Source: JABURQ01 sp029243145 (GTDB lineage: Bacteria; Planctomycetota; Planctomycetia; Planctomycetales; Planctomycetaceae). From it: a stretch of 64,000 nt of DNA. Position numbers and translations under genes: made by a program. The notes below the pieces were generated by a model. That model did no database searches and was not told the DNA's origin. It was given only the letters and a program-made list of their open reading frames with translations. Shown here piece by piece: positions 9,115-16,930 of the stretch. The stretch lies in the NCBI GenBank assembly GCA_965660145.1, contig CBFHYX010000021.1:17839-81838 (forward strand). Direction: 5' to 3'. How positions within the stretch are numbered: position 1 is the first letter of the stretch; each line of letters opens with the position of its first letter.

Positions 9115-10773
9115 ATGCACCTGATGAACAATACTCTCAAAGAACTGTCCGCTTCGCCAAACTCCACATCTAGTCGTGTCACACGGGTCGGTCGGTGGTT
9201 GGGAATTGTACTCTTCTTGATAGTCTGGTTTCTACCGACTCCAGCAGGGCTTTCTCCGGCGGGGCAACGATTGTTGGCAACCACCTTGTTGATGGGCACG
9301 TATTGGCTCACATCGGCGATACCGATTTATGTGACCAGTCTCATCCCGCTCTCGCTCTTCCCAATTTTGGGGATACTTTCAGCAAAAGAGGTTGCGGCTT
9401 CTTATATTAGTCATACCGTCTTTCTCTATTTCGGCGGATTCGTGATCGCGTTGGGGATCGAGCGTTGGGGACTCCACCGACGCATCGCTTTACGAATTCT
9501 GACTTCTGTCGGCAGTAGCCCGCAGCGCGTTGTTTTGGGATTCATGTTGGCGACCGGCTTCTTGTCGATGTGGATCAGCAATACCGCAACCACTCTCTTG
9601 ATGCTTCCCATAGCCTTATCGCTGACCACCTCACTCCGCGAGGTGTCTGGTGATCAGGAACAAAACCATTCCTATTTTGAAACAGCCTTGCTGTTGGGAA
9701 TTGCCTATTCAGCCAGCATTGGGGGAATGTTGACACTCGTTGGCACTCCCACCAATGTCGCGTTTGTAGAAATCTTTCAACGCAATTTCCCAGAGGCTCC
9801 CGAAATTTCGATGGGAGCGTGGATCACTGCGTTTCTCCCGTTAGGATTGATCTTCTTTCTGATCGTTTGGTGGAAATTGTGTCGATCGATCGAAAGAACC
9901 ACACCCGTCGGCAAGCATTTCTTTCGAGAACGATTGTCGGCACTGGGACCGGCCTCTCAGGGAGAAAAATGGATGCTGGCCGTTTTCGGAGTCACCGCAG
10001 CTCTTTGGATGTTCCGCAGCGATCTCGATTTTGGTCTCGGGTTTGTCATACCCGGTTGGAAGCATCTCGCCGCCCGCTGGTTGGTCTCGGGTCTTTCGAT
10101 GGGACAGGGTGATCACCCGATTGACATCATGCAGGCAGCAGGATTTCTAAACGATTCAACCGTTGCCATGACGATGTGCATTCTCATGTTTCTGATCCCC
10201 GTCACCACCGGCTCACGAGAATCAAAACACAAAGTCCCCCTTATGGATTGGGAAACACTCAACAAGATGCCGTGGGGCATTTTACTGCTATTTGGCGGGG
10301 GGTTCGCTCTGGCCGATGCATTTACTTCTACCGGACTTTCCAACTGGATCGGATTTGCGGCCAGCGAACTGCTCGGCACTCAACCGACCTGGGTGATCGT
10401 CGCGGGTGTCTGCTTCGTCCTCACATTCATGACCGAATTTACCACCAATGTTGCGACCGTCTCTGCGCTGCTACCGGTCTTGGCAGCCTTATCGCTGAAT
10501 CTTGGCATCGATCCACGCCTCATCATGATTCCCGCCACTCTTTCGACCAGTTGTGCGTTTATGCTGCCGATTGCCACGCCCCCCAACGCAATTGTGTTCG
10601 GCTCTGGGCGCATACGAACTCAAGACATGGCCAAACATGGCATCGTCCTGAACCTGATCGGCGTTGTCTTGATCACCGTGGTGACTTTCACATGGGCGCT
10701 GCCACGCTTGGGGATCGATGTCAACGGCCCCAAGCCAAGCTGGGCGGTGCCACTGAGTGAAGTGCATGAATAA
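9115..10773 (+). CDS. SLC13/DASS family anion:Na+ symporter
   Basis: Polytopic membrane permease of the divalent-anion:sodium symporter family (dicarboxylates, sulfate or related anions). It is 552 residues from the ATG at 9115, with about 11-12 hydrophobic helices. The two Na+/substrate hairpin motifs are visible as WISNTATTLLMLP (first half) and TEFTTNVATVSALLP (second half), and GTPTNVAFVEIF follows the first. The frame is open from a GTG at 9067, but the ATG start places the first membrane helix after a normal short cytoplasmic tail. It stands alone, transcribed away from the isomerase gene. Substrate is undetermined. Confidence 0.88.
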   Translation: MHLMNNTLKELSASPNSTSSRVTRVGRWLGIVLFLIVWFLPTPAGLSPAGQRLLATTLLMGTYWLTSAIPIYVTSLIPLSLFPILGILSAKEVAASYISHTVFLYFGGFVIALGIERWGLHRRIALRILTSVGSSPQRVVLGFMLATGFLSMWISNTATTLLMLPIALSLTTSLREVSGDQEQNHSYFETALLLGIAYSASIGGMLTLVGTPTNVAFVEIFQRNFPEAPEISMGAWITAFLPLGLIFFLIVWWKLCRSIERTTPVGKHFFRERLSALGPASQGEKWMLAVFGVTAALWMFRSDLDFGLGFVIPGWKHLAARWLVSGLSMGQGDHPIDIMQAAGFLNDSTVAMTMCILMFLIPVTTGSRESKHKVPLMDWETLNKMPWGILLLFGGGFALADAFTSTGLSNWIGFAASELLGTQPTWVIVAGVCFVLTFMTEFTTNVATVSALLPVLAALSLNLGIDPRLIMIPATLSTSCAFMLPIATPPNAIVFGSGRIRTQDMAKHGIVLNLIGVVLITVVTFTWALPRLGIDVNGPKPSWAVPLSEVHE

Positions 10774-10865
10774 GACTGTGTAGAAAATGGCAGTCTGAGA
10801 AAATATGAGTATTTCAGGATCTCTTTAAAACAATCGGTGACGAGATCTCATCAAGAGAGATATAC

Positions 10866-11237
10866 ATGGCGAATACCTTGGGGGTAATGCATCAACAATT
10901 ACTGGGAACTTGGAAGTCAGATCGTCGCAAAACATTTCAAACCTGGTCAGGGTACGATCAATTTACGCTCAGCCAAAAACAGAAACTAGGAAAGATATTC
11001 GGTCATCTGAAGATTCGATACACAGACCAGTTTTTTGACTGGAAACAGAAGGGAGAGACAACACGCGACAAGTACAAAGTGATTGAAGAGGACTCCGACA
11101 GCCTCGTGATGCGAACGTATTCGCATCTCTACTGCGTAGATGTGTTGCACCACTTACACTTCGAGAATATACGGGGAAAGAGTTATTACTGGATCGGATT
11201 TAAAAACTATTCAGAGTGGTTTAGACAAATCGCATAA
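10866..11237 (+). CDS. Hypothetical protein, lipocalin-like start
   Basis: A 123-residue soluble protein I do not recognise. It begins with LLGTWKSDRRKTFQTW, which resembles the opening strand of lipocalin-like small beta-barrels, and ends with YYWIGFKNYSEWFRQIA. AAGAGAG precedes the ATG, so expression is likely. It lies 92 bp downstream of the permease on the same strand. There is no signal peptide or membrane segment. Function is unknown. Confidence 0.6.
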   Translation: MANTLGVMHQQLLGTWKSDRRKTFQTWSGYDQFTLSQKQKLGKIFGHLKIRYTDQFFDWKQKGETTRDKYKVIEEDSDSLVMRTYSHLYCVDVLHHLHFENIRGKSYYWIGFKNYSEWFRQIA

Positions 11238-11239
11238 CG

Positions 11240-11449
11240 TCAGTAATTCTGATTGTAACATTTCGCCAAACGCTCCAGAAAGAGTTGATGAAGTTCCTCG
11301 TTGGTCATTTCTGGAAAGCGTTTACGCAGGGCCTATTTGAGCAGTCGCTTGTTACGTTCACCAAGATCAAATGCGATACGTGCGCGTTTAGACGACGTCA
11401 TCGAACGCAGCACTTCCAAATATTCGCGATGATTGTCTCGTTTCTTCAT
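11240..11449 (-). pseudogene. Small conserved-looking protein interrupted by an amber codon
   Basis: Read on the minus strand from the ATG at 11449, the frame gives MKKRDNHREYLEVLRSMTSS followed by KRARIAFDLGERNKRLLK, then TAG at 11335-11333. It continues ALRKRFPEMTNEELHQLFLE and RLAKCYNQNY to a TGA at 11242-11240. The two halves together resemble a roughly 70-residue protein family I recall from planctomycetes. A CAG-to-TAG transition (Q39 to stop) would explain it. The same frame also extends upstream (ELLGARLVVDL, TGA, DSTLEV), so an earlier second stop may mark a longer ancestral gene. It is probably dead unless the TAG is a sequencing error. Confidence 0.6.
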
Positions 11450-11570
11450 AACTTCGAGTGTACTGTCTCACAGATCGACCACCAAGCGGGCCCCCAATAA
11501 TTCTCTTCAAACAGTGATGGTCGAACAATTTCTGCGGTCTATGAATTATCAACAATTCTGAGGAAGCGAT

Positions 11571-12101
11571 ATGACCGTATTCACCAAAGACGCCATTGAA
11601 TTACCGACGATCAAGCCGCAAGCGGGGAAACCGGGCGAGTACACGCTCTCTTGCGAGTTGAAAGTCCCCTTCTCTCGCGAGCAGGTTTTCGAGTTCTTCG
11701 CCGACGCCCACGAACTCGAACGGATCACACCACCCTGGTTACATTTCAATGTACTGACACCCAAGCCACTTGAGATGTTTGCTGGTGCATTGATTGATTA
11801 CAAACTTCGCCTGCACGGCATACCAATCCGCTGGAAAACGGAAATCGCCGCGTGGGAACCACCTTTCCGTTTCGTCGATCAGCAACTTAAAGGGACTTAC
11901 AAGTATTGGCATCACGAGCACACCTTCAAGGAAATCGAAGGCGGAACACTCGTAGTAGACCGTGTGAAATACGGAGTACCCGGTGGAAGACTCATTCATA
12001 AATTGTTTGTCGAAAAAGATCTGATCAAAATCTTTTCTCATCGACAGCACGCCATGTGGGACATCTTCGCGCAAGAAAAACAGCCGCTGGTGACAACATA
12101 A
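11571..12101 (+). CDS. SRPBCC (START/Bet v1-like) ligand-binding protein
   Basis: A 176-residue protein of the SRPBCC superfamily, a helix-grip fold with a hydrophobic cavity. Landmarks are VPFSREQVFEFFADAHELER (typical SRPBCC entry), ITPPWLHF, IDYKLRLHGIPIRWKTEI, PPFRFVDQQLKGTYKYW, and the C-terminal helix KIFSHRQHAMWDIF. Members related to this one are usually annotated as polyketide cyclase-like or as ligand-binding proteins. GAGGAAG sits just before the ATG. Ligand and role are unknown. Confidence 0.8.
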   Translation: MTVFTKDAIELPTIKPQAGKPGEYTLSCELKVPFSREQVFEFFADAHELERITPPWLHFNVLTPKPLEMFAGALIDYKLRLHGIPIRWKTEIAAWEPPFRFVDQQLKGTYKYWHHEHTFKEIEGGTLVVDRVKYGVPGGRLIHKLFVEKDLIKIFSHRQHAMWDIFAQEKQPLVTT

Positions 12102-12127
12102 TCACGCAGCGGCTGTGTGTGTGTGTG
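12080..12127. terminator. Hairpin over the SRPBCC stop codon followed by a GT repeat
   Basis: A 10-bp perfect inverted repeat (ACAGCCGCTG at 12080-12089 and CAGCGGCTGT at 12107-12116) brackets the stop codon. It runs into a (GT)n microsatellite and TTT at 12114-12130. It lies between two convergent genes and could end transcripts in either direction, though neither side has a strong U run. Confidence 0.4.
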
Positions 12128-12151
12128 TTTGACAGTCTTTTCAGACATCGA

Positions 12152-12907
12152 TCATTTTCCGACGTTACGTCCGTCCGGTGCCAAGACGTATCCAGAGAGT
12201 TGAACTTTCAAAGCTCCCGACACTCGTGCAGTGGCGGGTGTATTGATTTTCAAGAACAAAAAACCTGTTTCCTTAGGATTGATTTCTTTATCCGATCCAA
12301 TATCGATCGGTTTGGGTCCGTCATCTTCACCCCCACCGTTTGCTGCTGGTCCTTGGCGAGGGATAATCATTCCGATCAGCCTGCCGGGAGCGATATCATC
12401 AACGAGATCCCGTTGGATATTGGATTCAGGAAACCCCTCCGGGCTCATGACTTCACTCAATGTCAATTTATAGGAACCGGCGGCCTGTAACCGAAAGGGT
12501 TTGCCTGCACGGACAAACGCCACGGGGTTTCCCCACGTCTGTGCCACTTCCATTTTGAAATCAAATTCATTAGCCGTCATGATGTCTTCTTGAAGCTCTT
12601 TGATCTTGTCTTCGGCACCTGGGAGATCAGGATTGATCTTCAGCATCGCTTCCAGATATTCGATCGCTCGTTCCAAATCGCCCGCTTTTTCATACTTGGA
12701 AGAAATGTCGTAGGCATTTTTTAGAAACTCGGTTTCAATTTTGTTGGCTTCGTTGTCCAGTTTTTTCAGGTCACCGGTACGAACGGCTGAAGGAGCGGCA
12801 TTCGACGAACCGCGCTGAGCATAGACCGAGGTCAAAAGGATCGAACCGGTCAGTACGAATGCAAAGCAGGACAGGAAGAGAAATTGATTCAGGGAAAAGC
12901 GGCGCAT
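12152..12907 (-). CDS. Secreted hypothetical protein with a TPR-like helical segment
   Basis: 251 residues from the ATG at 12907, chosen because MRRFSLNQF opens a clear signal peptide (LFLSCFAFVLTGSILLTSVYA). The mature protein has a helical part around residues 45-105 with a TPR-like repeat (AGDLERAIEYLEAMLKINPD). A beta-rich C-terminal domain follows (PFRLQAAGSYKLTLSEV, GRLIGMI, FLFLKINTP) and resembles the carbohydrate-binding-like jelly-roll seen in exported planctomycete proteins. I infer a periplasmic or surface location. Function is unknown. A longer start at 12934 exists but would bury the signal peptide. Confidence 0.65.
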   Translation of the reverse strand: MRRFSLNQFLFLSCFAFVLTGSILLTSVYAQRGSSNAAPSAVRTGDLKKLDNEANKIETEFLKNAYDISSKYEKAGDLERAIEYLEAMLKINPDLPGAEDKIKELQEDIMTANEFDFKMEVAQTWGNPVAFVRAGKPFRLQAAGSYKLTLSEVMSPEGFPESNIQRDLVDDIAPGRLIGMIIPRQGPAANGGGEDDGPKPIDIGSDKEINPKETGFLFLKINTPATARVSGALKVQLSGYVLAPDGRNVGK

Positions 12908-13019
12908 ATCAATGACTTTCTGTAACGCGGGCAAAATTTGTGTTGGAATTCGATTTTTGAGAGAAAATACCTGTCACCCATTATACGGCAAAGATCTCAG
13001 TGAATGAAGGGGGTTTCTA

Positions 13020-13393
13020 AAATGTCAAAATTTCCCAGCGAACCACGAAAAAAAGAGAGTAATCTGAGAAATGAAAAACACGGCCCGGAATTTGTGGTGA
13101 TTTGAAGCTCTATTCAGTAATTGCTCGATGGTTGTCGGGGTTCAATACTCTTCAAGACAGTCGCGACAGGGCTGCAAATTTTAGCCGCGTTCGTAAGAAC
13201 GCGAATACTCGAGAGACGGCTAAAAAACAACCACGAAGTCATCGCCATGTAGATTGTCCTGCGACTGAGAAAAGCTCCACTTGTTCTCCGTCAATGTTGG
13301 TCGACCGCAACTCAACAATCACTACACAAATAAACACAACTGCGTAGTAATTCTTGCCGTTGAATAAAAAGCTTGCTTCGGCAGGTTTTTTTT
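13020..13393 (+). ncRNA. Candidate small non-coding RNA with nested hairpin and terminator
   Basis: This stretch of the 12908-13518 gene-free interval has RNA-like structure. A long stem (TTTTAGCCG at 13179-13187 with CGGCTAAAA at 13217-13225) encloses a second perfect hairpin (CGCGTTC, loop GTAA, GAACGCG at 13186-13203). Downstream at 13372-13393 is a C(UUCG)G-capped stem followed by eight T residues, a convincing rightward terminator with no gene before it. The 81-codon open frame here (13102-13347) has no protein-like character. The 5' end and identity are unknown; it does not look like tmRNA, SRP RNA or RNase P RNA. Confidence 0.35.
13366..13393 (+). terminator. Rho-independent terminator with UUCG tetraloop
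   Basis: Stem CTTGC/GCAGG around a TTCG loop, preceded by AAAAAG and followed by TTTTTTTT (13386-13393). No coding gene on this strand ends nearby, so it either closes an unannotated RNA or shields the following DUF1559 gene. Confidence 0.6.
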
Positions 13394-13400
13394 GTCATAC

Positions 13401-13430
13401 TATATCATGTTTGTCACGATATATGATATA
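13401..13430. promoter_or_regulatory. Inverted repeat upstream of first DUF1559 gene
   Basis: TATATCAT (13401-13408) and ATGATATA (13423-13430) form an 8-bp perfect inverted repeat with a 14-base centre, about 90 bp before the DUF1559 ATG. The AT-rich dyad could be an operator or part of the promoter. No regulator is encoded nearby. Confidence 0.3.
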
Positions 13431-13499
13431 ACTCTGATGAGATGACCTTCTTCATCTTTTCGATGTTGCCTGCAACTTCTTATTTTCTCTCTTTTACAC

Positions 13500-13568
13500 T
13501 TCGATTAAGGAACAGCTCATGACTAAACGTCAACATCTCCGTCAACGTGGTTTCACGTTGATCGAACT
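13500..13568 (+). repeat. 69-bp exact repeat, copy 1 (DUF1559 leader and N-terminus)
   Basis: This 69-bp block is identical to 20889-20957. It covers the last 19 bases before the ATG, including TTCGATTAAGG and the AAGGAACAGCTC ribosome-binding context, and the first 50 coding bases. Flanking sequence drifts quickly on both sides, although the N-terminal protein sequence stays nearly constant. Confidence 0.95.
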
Positions 13569-14493
13569 TCTGGTGGTGATTGCCATCATCGCCGTACTGG
13601 TAGCGTTACTGCTACCTGCCGTTCAGCAAGCTCGGGAAGCCGCCCGTCGCTCTGCCTGCAAAAACAATCTGAAACAAATTGGCTTGGCACTTCACAACTA
13701 TCACGACACGTACAACTCACTTCCGCTTGGAGTCAGAAACGATCAAGGGAATCGCTGGGGAATGTCTTGGTTCGTCGGCATTTTGCCATATGTCGATCAA
13801 GCTCCACTTTATAATCAACTCAACCCGAGTGCTGCACATTCGGGTTATATTGGCAACGGAGCAGTCGCCAACCAGAAAACCATCTCAGTCTTGGCCTGTC
13901 CTTCAAGCCCGATGGATCCTATCAATAAAGACACCGGTCGTGGCTGGACGCAACGTCCACATTACATCGGCATCTCGGGGGCGACTAACGGTGATGGTTT
14001 CACCAATCCCACCAACTCTAATCAGTTCAATACCAATAATTGTTGTAGTGCAACCCCTCAAGGGATTCGTTCTGTCAACGGCGTGCTGGTCCCATCCAAA
14101 GGATTGACATTTGCCACAATCCAAGATGGTACTTCGAATACGATTGCTGTCGGGGAATGCTCGGCCTTCTTTTATGATGCGGCCGGCAATAGCCCAAGAG
14201 CGGTCAACTCCAACCATGGCTGGATGATGGGTACGAACAGTGGTTCTCAACGCCCTGGAAACAGAACCTTTAACCTCACCACGATTCGTTATGCTCCCAA
14301 TACGACAAACGACAGTTTACCGGGAACAGGCAATAATGATGGTGAAAACAATGGCATCTACTCGGCTCACACGGGTGGAGTTCAGATCCTGTTAGCAGAC
14401 GGTTCTGTTCGATTTCTGAGTGAAAATATCAGCATGCTGACATTACGTCGCTTGGCGACTCGCAATGATGGTCAGCCTGTGGGTGCTTTCTGA
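13519..14493 (+). CDS. DUF1559 prepilin-like protein (module 1)
   Basis: A 324-residue DUF1559 (SBP_bac_10-type) protein with a type IV prepilin-like N-terminus. RGFTLIELLVVIAIIAVLVA gives the prepilin peptidase site (G before F, with E five residues later) and the hydrophobic helix, followed by LLPAVQQAREAARRSACKNN. The large domain ends in the family's C-terminal signature GGVQILLADGSVRFLSENIS. It is expected at the membrane or cell surface as a pseudopilin or structural protein; the role is unproven. AAGGAAC precedes the ATG. A small lipoprotein gene follows 400 bp downstream, the same arrangement as in two further copies here. Confidence 0.92.
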   Translation: MTKRQHLRQRGFTLIELLVVIAIIAVLVALLLPAVQQAREAARRSACKNNLKQIGLALHNYHDTYNSLPLGVRNDQGNRWGMSWFVGILPYVDQAPLYNQLNPSAAHSGYIGNGAVANQKTISVLACPSSPMDPINKDTGRGWTQRPHYIGISGATNGDGFTNPTNSNQFNTNNCCSATPQGIRSVNGVLVPSKGLTFATIQDGTSNTIAVGECSAFFYDAAGNSPRAVNSNHGWMMGTNSGSQRPGNRTFNLTTIRYAPNTTNDSLPGTGNNDGENNGIYSAHTGGVQILLADGSVRFLSENISMLTLRRLATRNDGQPVGAF

Positions 14494-14502
14494 TCAGTAT
14501 CA

Positions 14503-14527
14503 TGATGAGGTGTATTTCACCTCATCA
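14503..14527 (+). terminator. Hairpin just after DUF1559 stop
   Basis: TGATGAGGTG (14503-14512) pairs with CACCTCATCA (14518-14527), a perfect 10-bp stem with a 5-base loop 10 bp after the stop codon. There is no U tract, so it may stabilise the 3' end or pause transcription ahead of the stronger terminator at 14582. Confidence 0.45.
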
Positions 14528-14581
14528 GTGGCAAGCAATGGTCATGGAATCGTAGACGATATGACTCAGCCACAAACAATC

Positions 14582-14625
14582 AAGAGCACCCCTTTCCTCA
14601 GCAAGGTTTGGGGTGCTCTTTATTT
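14582..14625 (+). terminator. Rho-independent terminator of DUF1559 module 1
   Basis: AAGAGCACCCC (14582-14592) pairs with GGGGTGCTCTT (14610-14620), followed by a T-rich stretch. The rest of 14494-14891 shows no gene; this separates the DUF1559 transcript from the lipoprotein gene, which probably has its own promoter. Confidence 0.8.
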
Positions 14626-14891
14626 TCTCTGTTTTTTTCCGGCGATGCGGATATCAGGATCTGAATTGCGCAAGTCATGCTCCTGCATGACACTTTAAAT
14701 TCCATCGCCCCAAATTGTGATCATTGGCCAATACCCTCTCAGAGCACACCGACTCTCTTCCTGTCTTTACTAAGACGAGAGCACTGTGAAAAAACAAAAC
14801 TCAATCATCACAAACTGGATTATCTCTTCTCGAACTTTCTGTCAGGCACAGCCTGACCTACACACTTAATAACGTATTCAAAGAGGAAACT

Positions 14892-15371
14892 ATGAATTTC
14901 GATCGAGTCGTTCAAAAAATGCAGGTCTTCACTTTTCTATCTCTAACGATGTTCGCAATTTCCATGATTGGCTGTGGTGGAGGTACAAATCTCCCCGAAG
15001 GCGAAACCGGAATTGTCACCGGAAAAGTGACTTCAACCGCGGGTGATCTCCCTACAGGATGTTCGATCGTCTTCATCAATGAGGGACAAGCAATTACTGC
15101 CACAGGCGTGATTGGCGCCGATGGTTCTTATTCCCTGTTGATGCGTGGCAAGCCAGACATTCTTGCCGGTACCTACAATGTTGGTGTCACCGCTCCATCA
15201 ATGGAGCTTACCGAAGAACAACAAAACGCCATTACGATGGGGGAAGCAGAAGCTCCGGTTGTCGATCTGTCGGCAATTCCTGAAAAGTATCTGATTCCAG
15301 AATCCAGTGGAGTTACATTTGATGTCAAAGCGGGCGAAAATACTTTCGACCTTGAACTGAAGGCTGAGTAG
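14892..15371 (+). CDS. Small transthyretin-like lipoprotein (module 1)
   Basis: 159 residues with a lipoprotein signal (hydrophobic stretch ending SMIGC, lipid-modified Cys near residue 28), then CGGGTN. The mature part is a carboxypeptidase-regulatory/transthyretin-like beta fold: TGIVTGKVTS, GADGSYSLLM, GTYNVGVTAP. It ends with the conserved segment SAIPEKYLIPESSGVTFDV shared with the lipoproteins of the other two modules. AGAGGAAA precedes the ATG. I infer a membrane-anchored extracytoplasmic partner of the DUF1559 protein, based on position only. Confidence 0.8.
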   Translation: MNFDRVVQKMQVFTFLSLTMFAISMIGCGGGTNLPEGETGIVTGKVTSTAGDLPTGCSIVFINEGQAITATGVIGADGSYSLLMRGKPDILAGTYNVGVTAPSMELTEEQQNAITMGEAEAPVVDLSAIPEKYLIPESSGVTFDVKAGENTFDLELKAE

Positions 15372-15469
15372 AGCCTGAACTCTTCAACGGAAATCGGGTC
15401 GCAAAAGACTTCTCATGGGCTGGCACCATGCCACTCCCCGTTTGACAAATTCATAATCGGAAGCTTTCT

Positions 15470-16405
15470 ATGCCTAGGCAAAATTTACGTCGAGGATTCA
15501 CACTCATCGAACTTCTGGTAGTGATTGCCATCATCGCCGTGCTGGTGGCATTACTGCTACCAGCCGTGCAACAAGCTCGCGAAGCGGCGCGTCGCTCTGC
15601 CTGCAAAAACAATTTGAAGCAATTGGGATTGGCGATGCACAACTATCACGATGTGCACAGTGTGTTCCCGTATGCCAGCACCTACGGAATTAATCGGCGA
15701 CACACATGGGTCGAATACATTATGCCTTTTGTCGACCAAGCCCCTCTCTACAATCAGATTGATTTTAATTTTGAAAATATTGATGTCCCCAGTGGCAACC
15801 GTGCGTTGATTGAAAATAAATTTTTCGCATTCGTCACTTGCCCCTCCAGTCCATTTGCGGGCGAAGGCAAGCCACTCTCTCTCGCATGGTTTAGCGAGAT
15901 GAGTTTTGCGACCCAACCATTGCACTATGTCGTAAGCGCTGGTCCCTTTAGACCGGATGGTGTGACTCCTGACTGTGTCCTCGAACCTTCATTCTGCATC
16001 ACCGAGGCAGTCACACGCTGGAACGTCTCCCATTTACATGGAAATTCTCGTCATCCCGGAGTTTTTGCGGCTCGTGGATCGACAAATACCAATTTCGCTA
16101 AAATCTCAGATGGGACATCAAATACCTTCTTGATGGGAGAAAGAAACGCAGAATTATGTAACTGGGGAGGAGCTTTTTCAGAAAACTTCCCAGGCGCGTT
16201 TACCGGTCAAAAACCGAATAGCCCAACTCAAAACACAAATTCAGGAGACTATCGACGCAATTGCGGCTTTTCCAGTCATCATACGGGTGGATTGCACATG
16301 TGTATGGCAGACGGTTCGGTGCAATTTGTCAGCGAGAATATTGATTTTGAAACCTGGAACTATCTCGGCAACAAAAATGATCGTAAAGCAATATCATTCC
16401 CATGA
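15470..16405 (+). CDS. DUF1559 prepilin-like protein (module 2)
   Basis: A 311-residue DUF1559 protein with the same prepilin-like N-terminus as the copy at 13519 (RRGFTLIELLVVIAIIAVLV) and the C-terminal signature HTGGLHMCMADGSVQFVSEN. The middle domain differs strongly, including cysteine-containing segments (PDCVLEPSFCITE) absent from the other copies, so binding surfaces have diverged while the export/assembly part is constant. It lies 99 bp after the module 1 lipoprotein and may share its transcript. Its lipoprotein partner follows directly. Confidence 0.92.
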   Translation: MPRQNLRRGFTLIELLVVIAIIAVLVALLLPAVQQAREAARRSACKNNLKQLGLAMHNYHDVHSVFPYASTYGINRRHTWVEYIMPFVDQAPLYNQIDFNFENIDVPSGNRALIENKFFAFVTCPSSPFAGEGKPLSLAWFSEMSFATQPLHYVVSAGPFRPDGVTPDCVLEPSFCITEAVTRWNVSHLHGNSRHPGVFAARGSTNTNFAKISDGTSNTFLMGERNAELCNWGGAFSENFPGAFTGQKPNSPTQNTNSGDYRRNCGFSSHHTGGLHMCMADGSVQFVSENIDFETWNYLGNKNDRKAISFP

Positions 16406-16476
16406 TGCGTTCTGCAACGAACCATTCTGTGCATTGCCTTTATCCATTTTTCAATGTCTCACTGAGAAAGACGCTA

Positions 16477-16926
16477 ATGATGTTTACGACTAATAATCGA
16501 ATGTGTGCCTCGCTGATTACTCTCAGCCTATTGTTGTTTGTTGGCTGCGGTGAAGGCGGGCCAGATGATGTAGACCCTAATCTCTCAACAGTCTCTGGGA
16601 CGATCAATCTCTCGGGTTCACCACTCACAAGTGGAGGAACCGTAACGTTTGTCTCAGAAGATGAAACTAAGACCTATTCTGGTGACATTGACAGTTCAGG
16701 TGTCTATACGGTCAATGCTTCTCAGAGTGGCCAAGGGGCACTCCCTGGAAACTACAAAGTTGCGATTCAAGCATGGGATTCTGTTCCCGGAATGGACGAA
16801 GAAGGAAATCCTGTCGAAGGAAAATCGGCGATTCCAGAAAAGTATAGCAACCCTGACACTTCTGGTCTCACAGCCACAGTGACCGATGGTCCCAGCATGA
16901 TCGATTTTGATTTGAAGACTGAGTAA
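16477..16926 (+). CDS. Small transthyretin-like lipoprotein (module 2)
   Basis: About 149 residues with a lipobox (LSLLLFVGCGEGG) and a mature beta-sandwich-like domain (VSGTINLSGSPLTSGGTVTF, GVYTVNASQ, LPGNYKVAIQAW). It ends SAIPEKYSNPDTSGLTATV, the shared motif of the set. The frame is open from 16402, overlapping the DUF1559 stop, but starting at 16477 or 16480 places a normal lipoprotein signal at the N-terminus, with GAGAAAG upstream. Its stop abuts the alanine dehydrogenase fragment. Confidence 0.78.
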   Translation: MMFTTNNRMCASLITLSLLLFVGCGEGGPDDVDPNLSTVSGTINLSGSPLTSGGTVTFVSEDETKTYSGDIDSSGVYTVNASQSGQGALPGNYKVAIQAWDSVPGMDEEGNPVEGKSAIPEKYSNPDTSGLTATVTDGPSMIDFDLKTE

Positions 16927-16930
16927 CACT

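Noticed and set aside
12114..12130. GT dinucleotide run as a phase-variation tract
   Set aside because: It lies after the stop codon between convergent genes, so length changes would not alter a reading frame or promoter.
13102..13347. 81-codon frame in the gap before the first DUF1559 gene
   Set aside because: Composition is not protein-like, there is no ribosome-binding site, and the region contains strong RNA hairpins.
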